Shown: piece by piece, positions 1 through 7,264 of the stretch | How the letters are laid out: the number at the start of each line of letters is the position of its first letter | Position numbering within the stretch: position 1 is the stretch's first letter | Translations under genes and position numbers: made by a program | NCBI GenBank assembly: GCA_002712765.1 | Contig: PAUP01000010.1 | Coordinates: 1 to 35,280 of the forward strand | Direction: 5' to 3' | Origin: Cytophagaceae bacterium | Lineage (GTDB): Bacteria; Bacteroidota; Bacteroidia; Flavobacteriales; Flavobacteriaceae | Length of the DNA: 35,280 nt | The notes under the pieces: generated by a model | What the model was told of the DNA's origin: nothing | The model's input: the letters and a program-made list of their open reading frames with translations, nothing else | Databases searched by the model: none

Positions 1-461
1 TACACCATTCATTATCAAAAATTGAGTTACCAAGTATCTTATTTTTCTTAGGAATTCTTATGGCGGTTGGCGCCTTAGAAACTCTAGTATACGGATCTAT
101 AGGGGGTCAGGAGGTAGGAACATTGCGCTATCTAGCCGAGGTCTTGCAAGCGGCCATTCCTAATCAGGATATCGTTGTTGCCTTATTGGGAGTTTTCTCG
201 GCCATTATTGACAATGTGCCCTTAGTGGCTGCCTCAATAGGAATGTATGGAGGGGTGCCCCTTGATGCCGATCTCTGGCACGCCATTGCTTTTGCCGCGG
301 GTACTGGAGGTAGTATGTTGATCATAGGATCGGCGGCCGGAGTTGCTGCTATGGGAATGGAAAAGATCGATTTTATTTGGTATTTGAAAAAAATATCGTG
401 GCTAGCAGCTGTAGGTTTCTTGGTAGGTTATATCTATCTCGTGCTGATCTTCTCCATGTAG
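1..461 (+). CDS. nhaD: Na+/H+ antiporter NhaD, C-terminal part (5' truncated by window)
   Basis: The reading frame is open from base 3 and has no start in the window, so this is the 3' end of a longer gene; the ATG at 60 is an internal Met. The roughly 150 visible residues are strongly hydrophobic. They carry the NhaD-type stretches SAIIDNVPLVAA (about residues 70-80 of the fragment), AGTGGSMLIIGSAAGVAAMG and EKIDFIWYLKKISWLA, which are conserved in the NhaD/ArsB ion-transporter superfamily. The family exchanges external protons for cytoplasmic Na+ or Li+ at the inner membrane and is common in marine and alkaliphilic bacteria. The exbB homologue follows after 51 bases on the same strand. Family assignment is confident; full length and start cannot be judged. 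Confidence 0.9.
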   Translation, partial: HHSLSKIELPSILFFLGILMAVGALETLVYGSIGGQEVGTLRYLAEVLQAAIPNQDIVVALLGVFSAIIDNVPLVAASIGMYGGVPLDADLWHAIAFAAGTGGSMLIIGSAAGVAAMGMEKIDFIWYLKKISWLAAVGFLVGYIYLVLIFSM

Positions 462-512
462 TTTATACTTATTTATAAGAATCCCCGTTATCAATCTAAC
501 TAAATAAAAATT

Positions 513-1217
513 ATGTTGAATACGCTTTTACAAGACGGTGCCCAAGAAGCAGCCGATGCTTTGGGCAGTGAAGAACCTGTAGAAAAAACACTTTCCATTA
601 TCGATCTTCTGCTTACTGGTGGTACTGCAGGAATCATTATAATTGCGGTGCTATTTGTGTTGCTGTTTGTAGCGATATACATCTATTTTGAGCGCTTATT
701 CGCGATAAAGGCAGCGTCAAAAATAGACGGTAACTTTATGAATCAAATACGTGATAATGTAAGCGGAGGTAACATTGAAGCCGCAAAAATCTTATGTGCC
801 CAAACCAATTCGCCAGTGGCGCGACTCACCGCCAAGGGTATCTCAAGAATTGGCAGCCCGCTAGAAGACATTAACACGGCTATAGAAAATAGTGGACGAT
901 TAGAAGTCTACCGCCTAGAGCGAAATGTTAGTGTACTCGCTACAATTGCTGGTGCTGCGCCTATGATTGGTTTCTTAGGAACGGTAATCGGGATGGTTTT
1001 GGCCTTTCACACCTTGGCCACTAGTTCTGGGCAAGCCGAAATGGGTACCTTAGCCGAAGGTATTTATACTGCCATGACCACTACTGTAGCGGGATTGATC
1101 GTTGGTATTATTGCTTATATGGGCTATAATCATTTGGTGGTTAGAACCGATAAAGTAGTACACGCTATGGAGGCCAACGCAGTTGATTTTCTGGATCTTT
1201 TAAACGAGCCGATCTAG
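513..1217 (+). CDS. exbB: MotA/TolQ/ExbB proton channel family protein
   Basis: Predicted 234-residue inner-membrane protein. An N-terminal amphipathic stretch is followed by a membrane segment at about residues 33-57, a cytoplasmic domain, and two more membrane segments at about 145-167 and 190-212. The last two contain the family signature (ATIAGAAPMIGFLGTVIGM, then a Thr-rich TAMTTTVAGLIVG). ExbB pentamers conduct protons and power TonB through ExbD. The ATG at 513 is the first start after the upstream stop. exbD begins one base after its stop codon, so the two are almost certainly co-translated. TolQ of the Tol-Pal system is the alternative, but the adjacent TonB-like gene favours ExbB. 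Confidence 0.9.
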   Translation: MLNTLLQDGAQEAADALGSEEPVEKTLSIIDLLLTGGTAGIIIIAVLFVLLFVAIYIYFERLFAIKAASKIDGNFMNQIRDNVSGGNIEAAKILCAQTNSPVARLTAKGISRIGSPLEDINTAIENSGRLEVYRLERNVSVLATIAGAAPMIGFLGTVIGMVLAFHTLATSSGQAEMGTLAEGIYTAMTTTVAGLIVGIIAYMGYNHLVVRTDKVVHAMEANAVDFLDLLNEPI

Positions 1218-1218
1218 T

Positions 1219-1611
1219 ATGAATCTGCGCGGAAGAAATAAAGTGAGCCCAGAATTCAGTATGAGTTCGATGACAGATATTGTATTTCTGTTGTTGGTAT
1301 TTTTCTTATTGACATCTCCGGCTATTACTCCAGATGCACTAGATCTTATTTTGCCGAAAGCAAAAGGGAAAACAAGTAACAAACAAAATTTGTCTGTAAG
1401 TATTACCAAAGACTTGGATTACTACGTCAATAAAGAGCGGGTCACCGAGCGCCGTATAGAAACGTTTATCAAAAGTGAATTAAGCGGTGTCGAAGAACCT
1501 ACCATTATACTGCGGGCCGAAGAAGGCGTCCCTATCGAAAATGCAGGAAAGATCATGTATATTGCCAATAGAAATAAATATAAAATCGTCTTGGCAGTGC
1601 GTCCTAATTAA
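1219..1611 (+). CDS. exbD: Biopolymer transporter ExbD
   Basis: Predicted 130 residues, a normal length for ExbD/TolR. It has a short cytoplasmic N-terminus (NLRGRNKVSPEFSMSSMTD), one membrane helix at about residues 20-40 carrying the conserved Asp of the SSMTDIVFLLLVFFLLTS motif (the proton-responsive residue in the family), and a periplasmic domain ending with the ILRAEEGVPIENAGKIM stretch. It would form the stator with the ExbB homologue just upstream (1-base gap) and energise the TonB-like protein 65 bases downstream. No oddities are seen. Confidence 0.92.
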   Translation: MNLRGRNKVSPEFSMSSMTDIVFLLLVFFLLTSPAITPDALDLILPKAKGKTSNKQNLSVSITKDLDYYVNKERVTERRIETFIKSELSGVEEPTIILRAEEGVPIENAGKIMYIANRNKYKIVLAVRPN

Positions 1612-1676
1612 TAGTAGCGTTTACCTCGGCATTATCCTTGCTCTAATATAATTGCTATTACAAAAGAAAACATCAG

Positions 1677-2510
1677 TTGGCCTATTTAGATACCGTACAT
1701 AAAAGAAAATCATTTACCATCACTTCTATACTGATGGCCTTGATTTTGTTGTTGTTATTCTTTGTAGGGATGACTTATATGGATCCACCTATTGAAGGCG
1801 GTATTGCGGTCAATTTTGGAACATCTGATGTGGGTAGTGGTAATGTGCAACCTACAAAGCCAGTAGCTTCTGCTCCTAAAAATACAGCTCCGCCACCTGT
1901 ACCCACCCCACCGCAACCCGAGGTTAAAGATGAGGTGATCACTCAGGATAATGAGGAGGCTCCTGTAATTGAAGAAAAGCCCAAGGAGACACCCAAGCCT
2001 GAGGTTGAGCAACCCAAAGAAGAACCTAAAGAAACACCTGTAGAAGAAGCCATACCTGATCCTACACCTGATGCCTCGACAACCAATGCCTTAGATGCAT
2101 TGATCAATGGTCCTAAGAATGATGGAGTACAACAAGAAGGACAAGGCGAAGGTGGTGGTCCTGGCGATCAGGGCGATCCCAACGGTGATCCTAATGCCTC
2201 TAGCTATTACGGTACTGGGACAGGACTTGACGGTGATGGCAATTATCAATTGGGAGGACGCAAAGCTTTAGGAAAACCGAAGCGCGTACAAGATTGTAAT
2301 GAAGCAGGTACGGTAGTGGTTAGCATAGAAGTAGATCGCACGGGCAAAGTGATAAAAGCAACTCCTGGGGTTCGAGGGACTACGAATAACTCTCGATGTT
2401 TATTGGAACCCGCAAAAGCGGCCGCTTTGGCTACTAAGTTTAATGCAGATGCTAAGGCTCCTTCTAAGCAAATAGGTAAAATTGTATACCGATTTAGTCT
2501 CTCTGATTAG
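1677..2510 (+). CDS. Energy transducer TonB-like protein with TTG start
   Basis: Predicted 277 residues: a cytoplasmic N-terminus AYLDTVHKRKSFT, one membrane anchor at about residues 14-33, a long periplasmic Pro/Glu/Lys-rich spacer (about 55-140) and a Gly-rich stretch (about 145-190). A TonB C-terminal-type domain follows (about 205-277), with DCNEAGTVVVSIEVDRTGKV near its start. It would carry ExbB/ExbD energy to outer-membrane receptors. The frame has a stop at 1644 and no ATG or GTG before the membrane helix. TTG at 1677 is the only usable standard start, and it falls where homologues as I recall them begin (Met-x-Tyr-Leu-Asp-Thr). Family is confident; the TTG start is an inference from the frame. 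Confidence 0.88.
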   Translation: MAYLDTVHKRKSFTITSILMALILLLLFFVGMTYMDPPIEGGIAVNFGTSDVGSGNVQPTKPVASAPKNTAPPPVPTPPQPEVKDEVITQDNEEAPVIEEKPKETPKPEVEQPKEEPKETPVEEAIPDPTPDASTTNALDALINGPKNDGVQQEGQGEGGGPGDQGDPNGDPNASSYYGTGTGLDGDGNYQLGGRKALGKPKRVQDCNEAGTVVVSIEVDRTGKVIKATPGVRGTTNNSRCLLEPAKAAALATKFNADAKAPSKQIGKIVYRFSLSD

Positions 2511-2631
2511 ATTTGCTCAGACATTCTTAAGTAAATCATAGCTAATCTCTTGAATAGCAATACCGAAGGATTTGCCTTACTGTAAAAGCTGGTGGGTATA
2601 TTGTATCTTTATATTTCAACTCGATAATAGA

Positions 2632-5163
2632 ATGGCCATGAACTCAAAAAAGATTATCATACTTGGCTTTGCCCTTGTCTTAGGTGGGCTACTGTTTTAT
2701 GCAGGATTAGACACTGCCACTACAAATGACAAACCCTCTTCTCACCCGCAAAACAAGGAAAAACTTCCCAACGATTATATGTTTATGCAGCGGGCTTATC
2801 CTACAGGTCAAATAAAATCTGGAGCTTATGCCGTAGCCGCCAAATGGAAGAAGGCACTAAGCAGTCAAAATAAAAATGCAGACGCTGTTTGGGAGTTTAC
2901 GGGTCCCTTAAATACTGGTGGTCGTATTACAGATTTGGAAGTGAGCGCAATCGCTGGCAATCCCATTTTTGTAGGAGCGGCTTCTGGAGGGATATTTAAA
3001 TCTGAAGATGGGGGGGCTACTTGGACTCCGATTTTTGATGAACAACCCATGCTTTCTATTGGAGATATTGCCCTTGCGCCAAGTGATCAAAATATACTTT
3101 ATGTAGGTACTGGTGAAGTAAATGCAGGAGGCGGTTCATTGGCCTATGATGGAGATGGCGTTTATCGCAGTAATGATGGAGGATTGACCTGGCAATCTAA
3201 AGGCCTTACTGAGGTTGGAAGTATCGGAAAAGTTTTGATAGATCAGAACAATCCCGATATAGTCTACGTAGGGGCTATGGGGCCATTGTTTAGAAATGAC
3301 ACCAATAGAGGTGTTTATAAAAGTACAGACGGAGGTGACAGCTGGACACAATCTTTATTTATATCTGATAAAACGGGTATCATCGATATGGCGATAGATC
3401 CGGCCAATGCAGATATTGTATATGCTGTTGCCTGGGAAAGAGAGCGTACCCCAGAAAACAGAAGCTATGGTGGGCCTACCTCGGGTATCTACAAATCAAC
3501 AGATGGAGGTGCCACCTGGAACGAATTGACAAATGGACTACCTACAGCGGGTAATTTAAAAGGGCGTATTAGCATTGATATAGCGGTTTCTAATCCTGAT
3601 GTATTATATGCTTCTTATGCCGATGCCTCTGGAAATATTCAAGGGATCTATAAAACCACCGATGCTGGTACAACTTGGGCCACAGTAAGCTCGGCAGGTT
3701 TAACAAATGTGGGCTTTCACTGGTGGTTTGGTGGCTTATTTATCAATCCTGAAAATGAAAATGAAGTCTATCACGTTGGTTTTGATATGGCCAAGACCAC
3801 CGATGGTGGTGCAAGCTGGCAATCTACTTTTACTAATGTACACGTAGATCAACACGCTCTGGCCTTTCATCCTGACGATGCTAGTGTGGTTTTTCTAGGA
3901 AATGATGGCGGTTTGTATACCAGCTCAAATGCTGGGGCAACTAGTACTAAAGATCTCAATCTTCCAATTACACAATTTTATCGATTCTATGCCGACCCTT
4001 CTAATCCAGACCGCTTATTAGGAGGGACTCAAGATAACAATACCATTTTGACCACTACAGCAGGACTTTCTGATTGGAATCCGATTTTTGGAGGAGATGG
4101 TTTTCAGCCTTTGGTAGACAAAGACGATAGTAATATTGTATATGCTTTATCACAAAGAGGTAATTTGGGCAAGTCCATAAATGGAGGAGCTAGTTTTTCA
4201 AGCGCGCTTAGCGGTGTCAATCCAAGCGACCGAAACAACTGGGATACCCCTATAGCTTTTGATCCTCAAGATAATTCGATAGTGTATTATGGCACCAATA
4301 GACTCTACAGATCTACAGATCAAGCTGCGATTTGGACTGCCATCAGTCCAGATTTGACCAGTGGGCCAAGTACAGGAAATCTTACCTTTGGTACCTTAAC
4401 AAGCATCGATGTTTCTCCTTTAGATAGCGCTGTGATCTATGTAGGTACAGACGATGGCAATGTGTGGTCTTCTGTAGATGGAGGAAGCAGCTATACCAAT
4501 ATTAGCGCTGGGCTCCCCGATCGTTGGGTTACGCGTGTTCAAGCATCGCCCAATGCTCCTGATGAGGTTTTTGTGACCTTCTCAGGCTATCGTTTTGGTG
4601 AAGATGACGGCCATGTATTTATGAGTACCGATCAAGGTGCTAGCTGGACTGATTTGTCTGGAGGTATCCCTGACATTCCAGTTAACGATATTGAGATTGA
4701 CGGCTTTGATAATTTATATATCGCTACAGATATTGGGGTTTTGGCCTCTTCCGATATGGGAGCAAGCTGGCAAGCCTTTGGACAAAATATGCCTTCTGTG
4801 GTTGTGACAGATTTACACATCGATACCAATACCCAAACACTCTATGCCGCTACTTATGGCCGTTCTAGCTATAAGACCGATATAAGTTCAAATCCCTTAT
4901 CGGTTAATGACTTTAGTCAATCTATGGTTGATATGCGTTTATATCCCAACCCAGCTACTACACAGTTTAGCATTAGTTTGGCTCAAAATAGTGGCAAGTT
5001 GGCAATAGTGTCTATTTACAATCAATTGGGGCAGTTGCAGCAGCAGTTTCAAATGAACACCCTAGAACAAACGATATCGCTTGACGGATATGCTAGTGGG
5101 ATGTATATTGTACAACTTCAAATGGGTAGTCATACGCTTTCGCGAAAGCTTTTAAAGAAATAG
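2632..5163 (+). CDS. Secreted Asp-box (BNR/sortilin-like) propeller protein with T9SS sorting domain
   Basis: Predicted 843 residues from ATG 2632 (ATG 2638 is equally possible); the frame extends to a TTG at 2572 but only these ATGs place the hydrophobic signal segment (KKIIILGFALVLGGLLFYAG) at the N-terminus. About eleven Asp-box-like motifs of the form S-x-D-G-G-x-T/S-W are spread through the protein (for example STDGGATW, TTDGGASW, STDQGASW), as in VPS10/sortilin and sialidase-type beta-propellers. The last 85 or so residues, from about MRLYPNPATTQFSIS to LSRKLLKK, match a type IX secretion C-terminal sorting domain. Likely exported by T9SS and attached to or released from the surface. 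Asp-boxes are structural, so enzymatic function cannot be assigned. It lies between tonB and folC, and its stop is three bases before the proposed folC start. Confidence 0.85.
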   Translation: MAMNSKKIIILGFALVLGGLLFYAGLDTATTNDKPSSHPQNKEKLPNDYMFMQRAYPTGQIKSGAYAVAAKWKKALSSQNKNADAVWEFTGPLNTGGRITDLEVSAIAGNPIFVGAASGGIFKSEDGGATWTPIFDEQPMLSIGDIALAPSDQNILYVGTGEVNAGGGSLAYDGDGVYRSNDGGLTWQSKGLTEVGSIGKVLIDQNNPDIVYVGAMGPLFRNDTNRGVYKSTDGGDSWTQSLFISDKTGIIDMAIDPANADIVYAVAWERERTPENRSYGGPTSGIYKSTDGGATWNELTNGLPTAGNLKGRISIDIAVSNPDVLYASYADASGNIQGIYKTTDAGTTWATVSSAGLTNVGFHWWFGGLFINPENENEVYHVGFDMAKTTDGGASWQSTFTNVHVDQHALAFHPDDASVVFLGNDGGLYTSSNAGATSTKDLNLPITQFYRFYADPSNPDRLLGGTQDNNTILTTTAGLSDWNPIFGGDGFQPLVDKDDSNIVYALSQRGNLGKSINGGASFSSALSGVNPSDRNNWDTPIAFDPQDNSIVYYGTNRLYRSTDQAAIWTAISPDLTSGPSTGNLTFGTLTSIDVSPLDSAVIYVGTDDGNVWSSVDGGSSYTNISAGLPDRWVTRVQASPNAPDEVFVTFSGYRFGEDDGHVFMSTDQGASWTDLSGGIPDIPVNDIEIDGFDNLYIATDIGVLASSDMGASWQAFGQNMPSVVVTDLHIDTNTQTLYAATYGRSSYKTDISSNPLSVNDFSQSMVDMRLYPNPATTQFSISLAQNSGKLAIVSIYNQLGQLQQQFQMNTLEQTISLDGYASGMYIVQLQMGSHTLSRKLLKK
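5136..5149. repeat. Palindrome GCTTTCGCGAAAGC, copy 1
   Basis: Perfect 14-bp palindrome inside the last codons of the secreted propeller gene, read as Leu-Ser-Arg-Lys in the T9SS tail. It is one of seven copies in this window. Confidence 0.9.
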
Positions 5164-5166
5164 GTT

Positions 5167-6384
5167 ATTACATATCAACAAACACTTACTTGGTTATTTG
5201 AGCAATTACCCATGTACCAGCGGCAAGGGGCAAGGGCTTATAAGGTCAATCTGGACAATATTGAATTGCTCATGGATTATCTGGAACATCCCGAAAAGCA
5301 ATTTAAAAGCGTACATATTGCCGGGACTAATGGAAAAGGATCGACCAGTCACATGCTCGCCTCGGTCATGCAAGAGGCTGGTTATAACATAGGGCTGTAT
5401 ACCTCTCCGCATCTCAAAGATTTCAGAGAACGAATTAGAATCAACGGCGATCTCGCCTCCAAACAATTTGTGATGGGTTTTGTCAAAAAGCACAAGGCTT
5501 TTTTTGAAAAGCATCAACTTTCCTTTTTTGAAATGACGGTAGGGATGGCGTTTAGTTATTTTGCTCAAAAAAAGGTAGATCTCGCCATAGTAGAAGTAGG
5601 ATTGGGAGGTCGCCTAGATGCCACCAATATTTTGACCCCTGTCTTGTCTATCATAACTAACATTGGTCTAGATCACACCGAGTTTTTAGGGAATACTTTA
5701 GCCGCAATCGCCACCGAAAAGGCTGGTATAATAAAACCAGAGGTACCTGTGGTTATTGGCGAGTATCAGCCAGAAACGGTCACTGTTTTTGAAACGCTTT
5801 CGCGAAAGCAAAAGGCTCCCCTACACAAAGCGTATAACTTTGACTTGATGCCTATGAACTCAGATCTCAAAGGAGATTACCAGCAATTGAACAAACGTAC
5901 GGTACAAGTAGCCATATCGGTGTTACAAGGTTTAGGGTATGCCGTTGGGATACAACATATCGCCATGGGATTAAACAAGGTGACCAAAAATACAGGGCTC
6001 CTTGGGCGCTGGCAGATCATTCAGGAAAAGCCTTTACTTATTGCAGATACTGCTCATAACAAAGAAGGATTACAACTCGTAATGGATCAAATCGCCAATA
6101 CGGCATTTTCAAAGCTGCATCTTGTATTTGGGGTGGTCAAAGAGAAAGACCTTAGCAGCATCCTACCCCTATTACCCACTTATGCCTCCTATTATTTTTG
6201 CGCTCCAGATGTGCCCAGAGCAATGGATGCTCAGCATTTAATGCAACAAGCCCAAAGTTATCACTTGAAAGGAGAAACATATCCCTCTGTAAAAGATGCC
6301 TTAACAGCTGCTCAAAAAGCTGCTAGTGAAACAGATATGATTTTTGTAGGAGGAAGCACTTTTGTAGTAGCAGAAATAATTTAA
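5167..6384 (+). CDS. folC: Bifunctional folylpolyglutamate / dihydrofolate synthase, probable ATT start
   Basis: Mur-ligase-family enzyme that adds glutamate to folates (and to dihydropteroate) using ATP. The P-loop is GTNGKGST, followed by the signature TSPHLKDFRERIRING, an NIGLDHTEFLG segment and a DTAHNKEG motif in the C-terminal domain. The first ATG (5212) gives 390 residues but starts at the internal MYQRQG. The frame is open upstream to the preceding gene's stop at 5161 and encodes ITYQQTLTWLFEQLP, which matches the FolC N-terminus as I recall it in relatives (Met-Thr-Tyr...). No ATG, GTG, TTG or CTG that would include all of it exists; ATT 5167, one base different from ATG, sits exactly at the expected start and would give 405 residues. 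Function is very confident; the start is inferred. The gene carries a palindrome copy at 5796-5809. Confidence 0.9.
   Translation: MTYQQTLTWLFEQLPMYQRQGARAYKVNLDNIELLMDYLEHPEKQFKSVHIAGTNGKGSTSHMLASVMQEAGYNIGLYTSPHLKDFRERIRINGDLASKQFVMGFVKKHKAFFEKHQLSFFEMTVGMAFSYFAQKKVDLAIVEVGLGGRLDATNILTPVLSIITNIGLDHTEFLGNTLAAIATEKAGIIKPEVPVVIGEYQPETVTVFETLSRKQKAPLHKAYNFDLMPMNSDLKGDYQQLNKRTVQVAISVLQGLGYAVGIQHIAMGLNKVTKNTGLLGRWQIIQEKPLLIADTAHNKEGLQLVMDQIANTAFSKLHLVFGVVKEKDLSSILPLLPTYASYYFCAPDVPRAMDAQHLMQQAQSYHLKGETYPSVKDALTAAQKAASETDMIFVGGSTFVVAEII
5796..5809. repeat. Palindrome GCTTTCGCGAAAGC, copy 2
   Basis: Perfect copy inside folC, read as Leu-Ser-Arg-Lys in the segment between the ATPase domain and the C-terminal domain. 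Confidence 0.9.
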
Positions 6385-6403
6385 TTTTTTCTTCAAAACT
6401 TTT

Positions 6404-6432
6404 TTGCAGAGTATATAAATGTCCTATATTTG
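6404..6432 (+). promoter_or_regulatory. Promoter of tRNA-Val (flavobacterial type)
   Basis: TTG (6404-6406), 18 bases, then TATATTTG (6425-6432), fitting the Bacteroidota sigma factor consensus TTG-N19-TAnnTTTG. It lies 36 bases before the mature tRNA 5' end and starts 20 bases after the folC stop, so the tRNA is probably transcribed on its own. Confidence 0.65.
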
Positions 6433-6468
6433 CACCCGCTAACACAAAGAACAGCAGTTCTCACGTTA

Positions 6469-6543
6469 GGGCGCTTAGCTCAGTTGGTTCAGAGCACTTG
6501 GTTTACACCCAAGGGGTCAGGGGTTCGAATCCCTTAGCGCCCA
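6469..6543 (+). tRNA. tRNA-Val (anticodon TAC)
   Basis: Full cloverleaf: acceptor stem GGGCGCT (6469-6475) pairs with AGCGCCC (6536-6542), with A as discriminator. The D arm contains AGCTCAGTTGGTTCAGAGC. The anticodon arm is CTTGG-TTTACAC-CCAAG, giving anticodon TAC. The T arm contains GGTTCGAATCC. The CCA end is not encoded. A rho-independent terminator follows 12 bases later. Confidence 0.96.
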
Positions 6544-6554
6544 CATCAAGCAGC

Positions 6555-6589
6555 ATCCCGATAAACCAGAGGTTTATCGGGATTTTTTT
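6555..6589 (+). terminator. Rho-independent terminator after tRNA-Val
   Basis: A 13-bp perfect stem, ATCCCGATAAACC (6555-6567) with GGTTTATCGGGAT (6571-6583), has a 3-base loop and is followed by a run of T (6583-6589). It would end the tRNA-Val transcript. Confidence 0.9.
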
Positions 6590-6599
6590 ATGCAAAAAA

Positions 6600-6616
6600 C
6601 CCAAGTTTACTTGAGG
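6600..6616 (-). terminator. Terminator-like hairpin facing left
   Basis: Read on the minus strand, CCTCAAGT and ACTTGGG form a stem (with one G-T pair) followed directly by six T. A diverged copy without the T run lies at 6833-6849. No minus-strand gene is known to need it, so its role is unclear. Confidence 0.5.
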
Positions 6617-6622
6617 TTTTAT

Positions 6623-6704
6623 GCATAAAAAAATCCAGATGCGTGTAGCGCATCGGGATGGTATTTGCAGTAGTGGTCGTCATAGGGATCAACGCAGTTA
6701 ATCC
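6623..6704. repeat. 82-bp direct repeat, copy A
   Basis: Nearly identical to 6741-6822 (118 bases offset), differing mainly around 6682. It begins with GCATAAAAAAATCC and contains a hairpin (GATGCG-TGTAG-CGCATC extended by ATCC/GGAT across an A-G mismatch). On the minus strand the hairpin is followed by a T run, so each copy resembles a leftward terminator. No convincing gene is present on either strand. Confidence 0.85.
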
Positions 6705-6740
6705 CCCTCTTAGACCCCGAGCTCGCTCAAGGGATTTTGG

Positions 6741-6822
6741 GCATAAAAAAATCCAGATGCGTGTAGCGCATCGGGATGGTATTTGCAGTAGTGGTCGCAT
6801 TAGGGATCAACGCAGTTAATCC
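6741..6822. repeat. 82-bp direct repeat, copy B
   Basis: Second copy of the repeat at 6623-6704, with the same hairpin and A run. The 36-base spacer between copies differs in sequence from the repeat. Confidence 0.85.
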
Positions 6823-6865
6823 AAAGAGACGACCCAAATTCACTTGAGGTTTTACGTAAAAAGGA

Positions 6866-7222
6866 GAACCCCATAGCTAGTAGAAAAAGTACAGGAAACG
6901 GATCGCTCGATACTGAGTGTTGATTTCATTGAGGAGCTTTTTAGTAATCTCGCTCACCACCCCATAGTGATTTGGGGCAAAAAAGAACCCCATAGCTAGT
7001 AGAAAAAGTACAGGAAACGGATCGCTCGCTACTGAGTGTTGATTTCATTGAGGAGCTTTTTAGTAATCTCGCTCACCATCCCATAGTGATTTGGTGCAAA
7101 AAAGAACCCCATAGCTAGTAGAAAAAGTACAGGAAACGGATCGCTCGCTACTGAGTGTTGATTTCATTGAGAAACTTTTGAGTTATCTCGCTCACCACCC
7201 CATTATGATTTGGGGCAAAAAA
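6866..7222. repeat. Three tandem copies of a 119-bp repeat
   Basis: Copies at 6866-6984, 6985-7103 and 7104-7222 have an exact 119-base period, each starting GAACCCCATAGCTAG. Copies 1 and 2 differ at about three positions; copy 3 differs from copy 2 at about eight, so the leftmost pair looks like the most recent duplication. The end of each unit has CCCCA and TGGGG arms followed by six A. There are no spacers, so this is not CRISPR. On the minus strand a short frame is shared by all three copies (see findings). Confidence 0.92.
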
Positions 7223-7264
7223 GAAAGCCAAGCTAATAGCTTGGCTTTCACCCCAAATCATAAT
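7202..7264 (-). terminator. Long nested hairpin, probable leftward terminator
   Basis: The inner stem GAAAGCCAAGCT / AGCTTGGCTTTC (7223-7234 with 7238-7249, 3-base loop) is perfect, and on the minus strand runs into TTCTTTTTT. An outer perfect 14-bp inverted repeat, ATTATGATTTGGGG (7202-7215) with CCCCAAATCATAAT (7251-7264), encloses it. It could terminate the minus-strand glycosylasparaginase transcript, although that gene ends about 370 bases away. Confidence 0.65.

Noticed and set aside
2572-2631. TTG start of the propeller protein at 2572
   Set aside because: The 20 extra residues precede a normal signal peptide that begins at the ATGs 2632/2638.
5198-5392. Small plus-strand frame overlapping the folC start
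   Set aside because: It lies out of frame within folC and shows no domain or conserved sequence.
6588-6800. Minus-strand 70-residue gene in the 82-bp repeats
   Set aside because: It is built from the repeat and terminator sequences, has low-complexity TTTT stretches and no recognisable domain; repeat structure explains it better.
6866-7222. CRISPR array
   Set aside because: The 119-bp units are contiguous with no variable spacers, and no cas genes are in the window.
6600-7264. Integron cassette array with attC sites
   Set aside because: No integrase and no GTTRRRY core sites; the hairpins have T runs typical of terminators.
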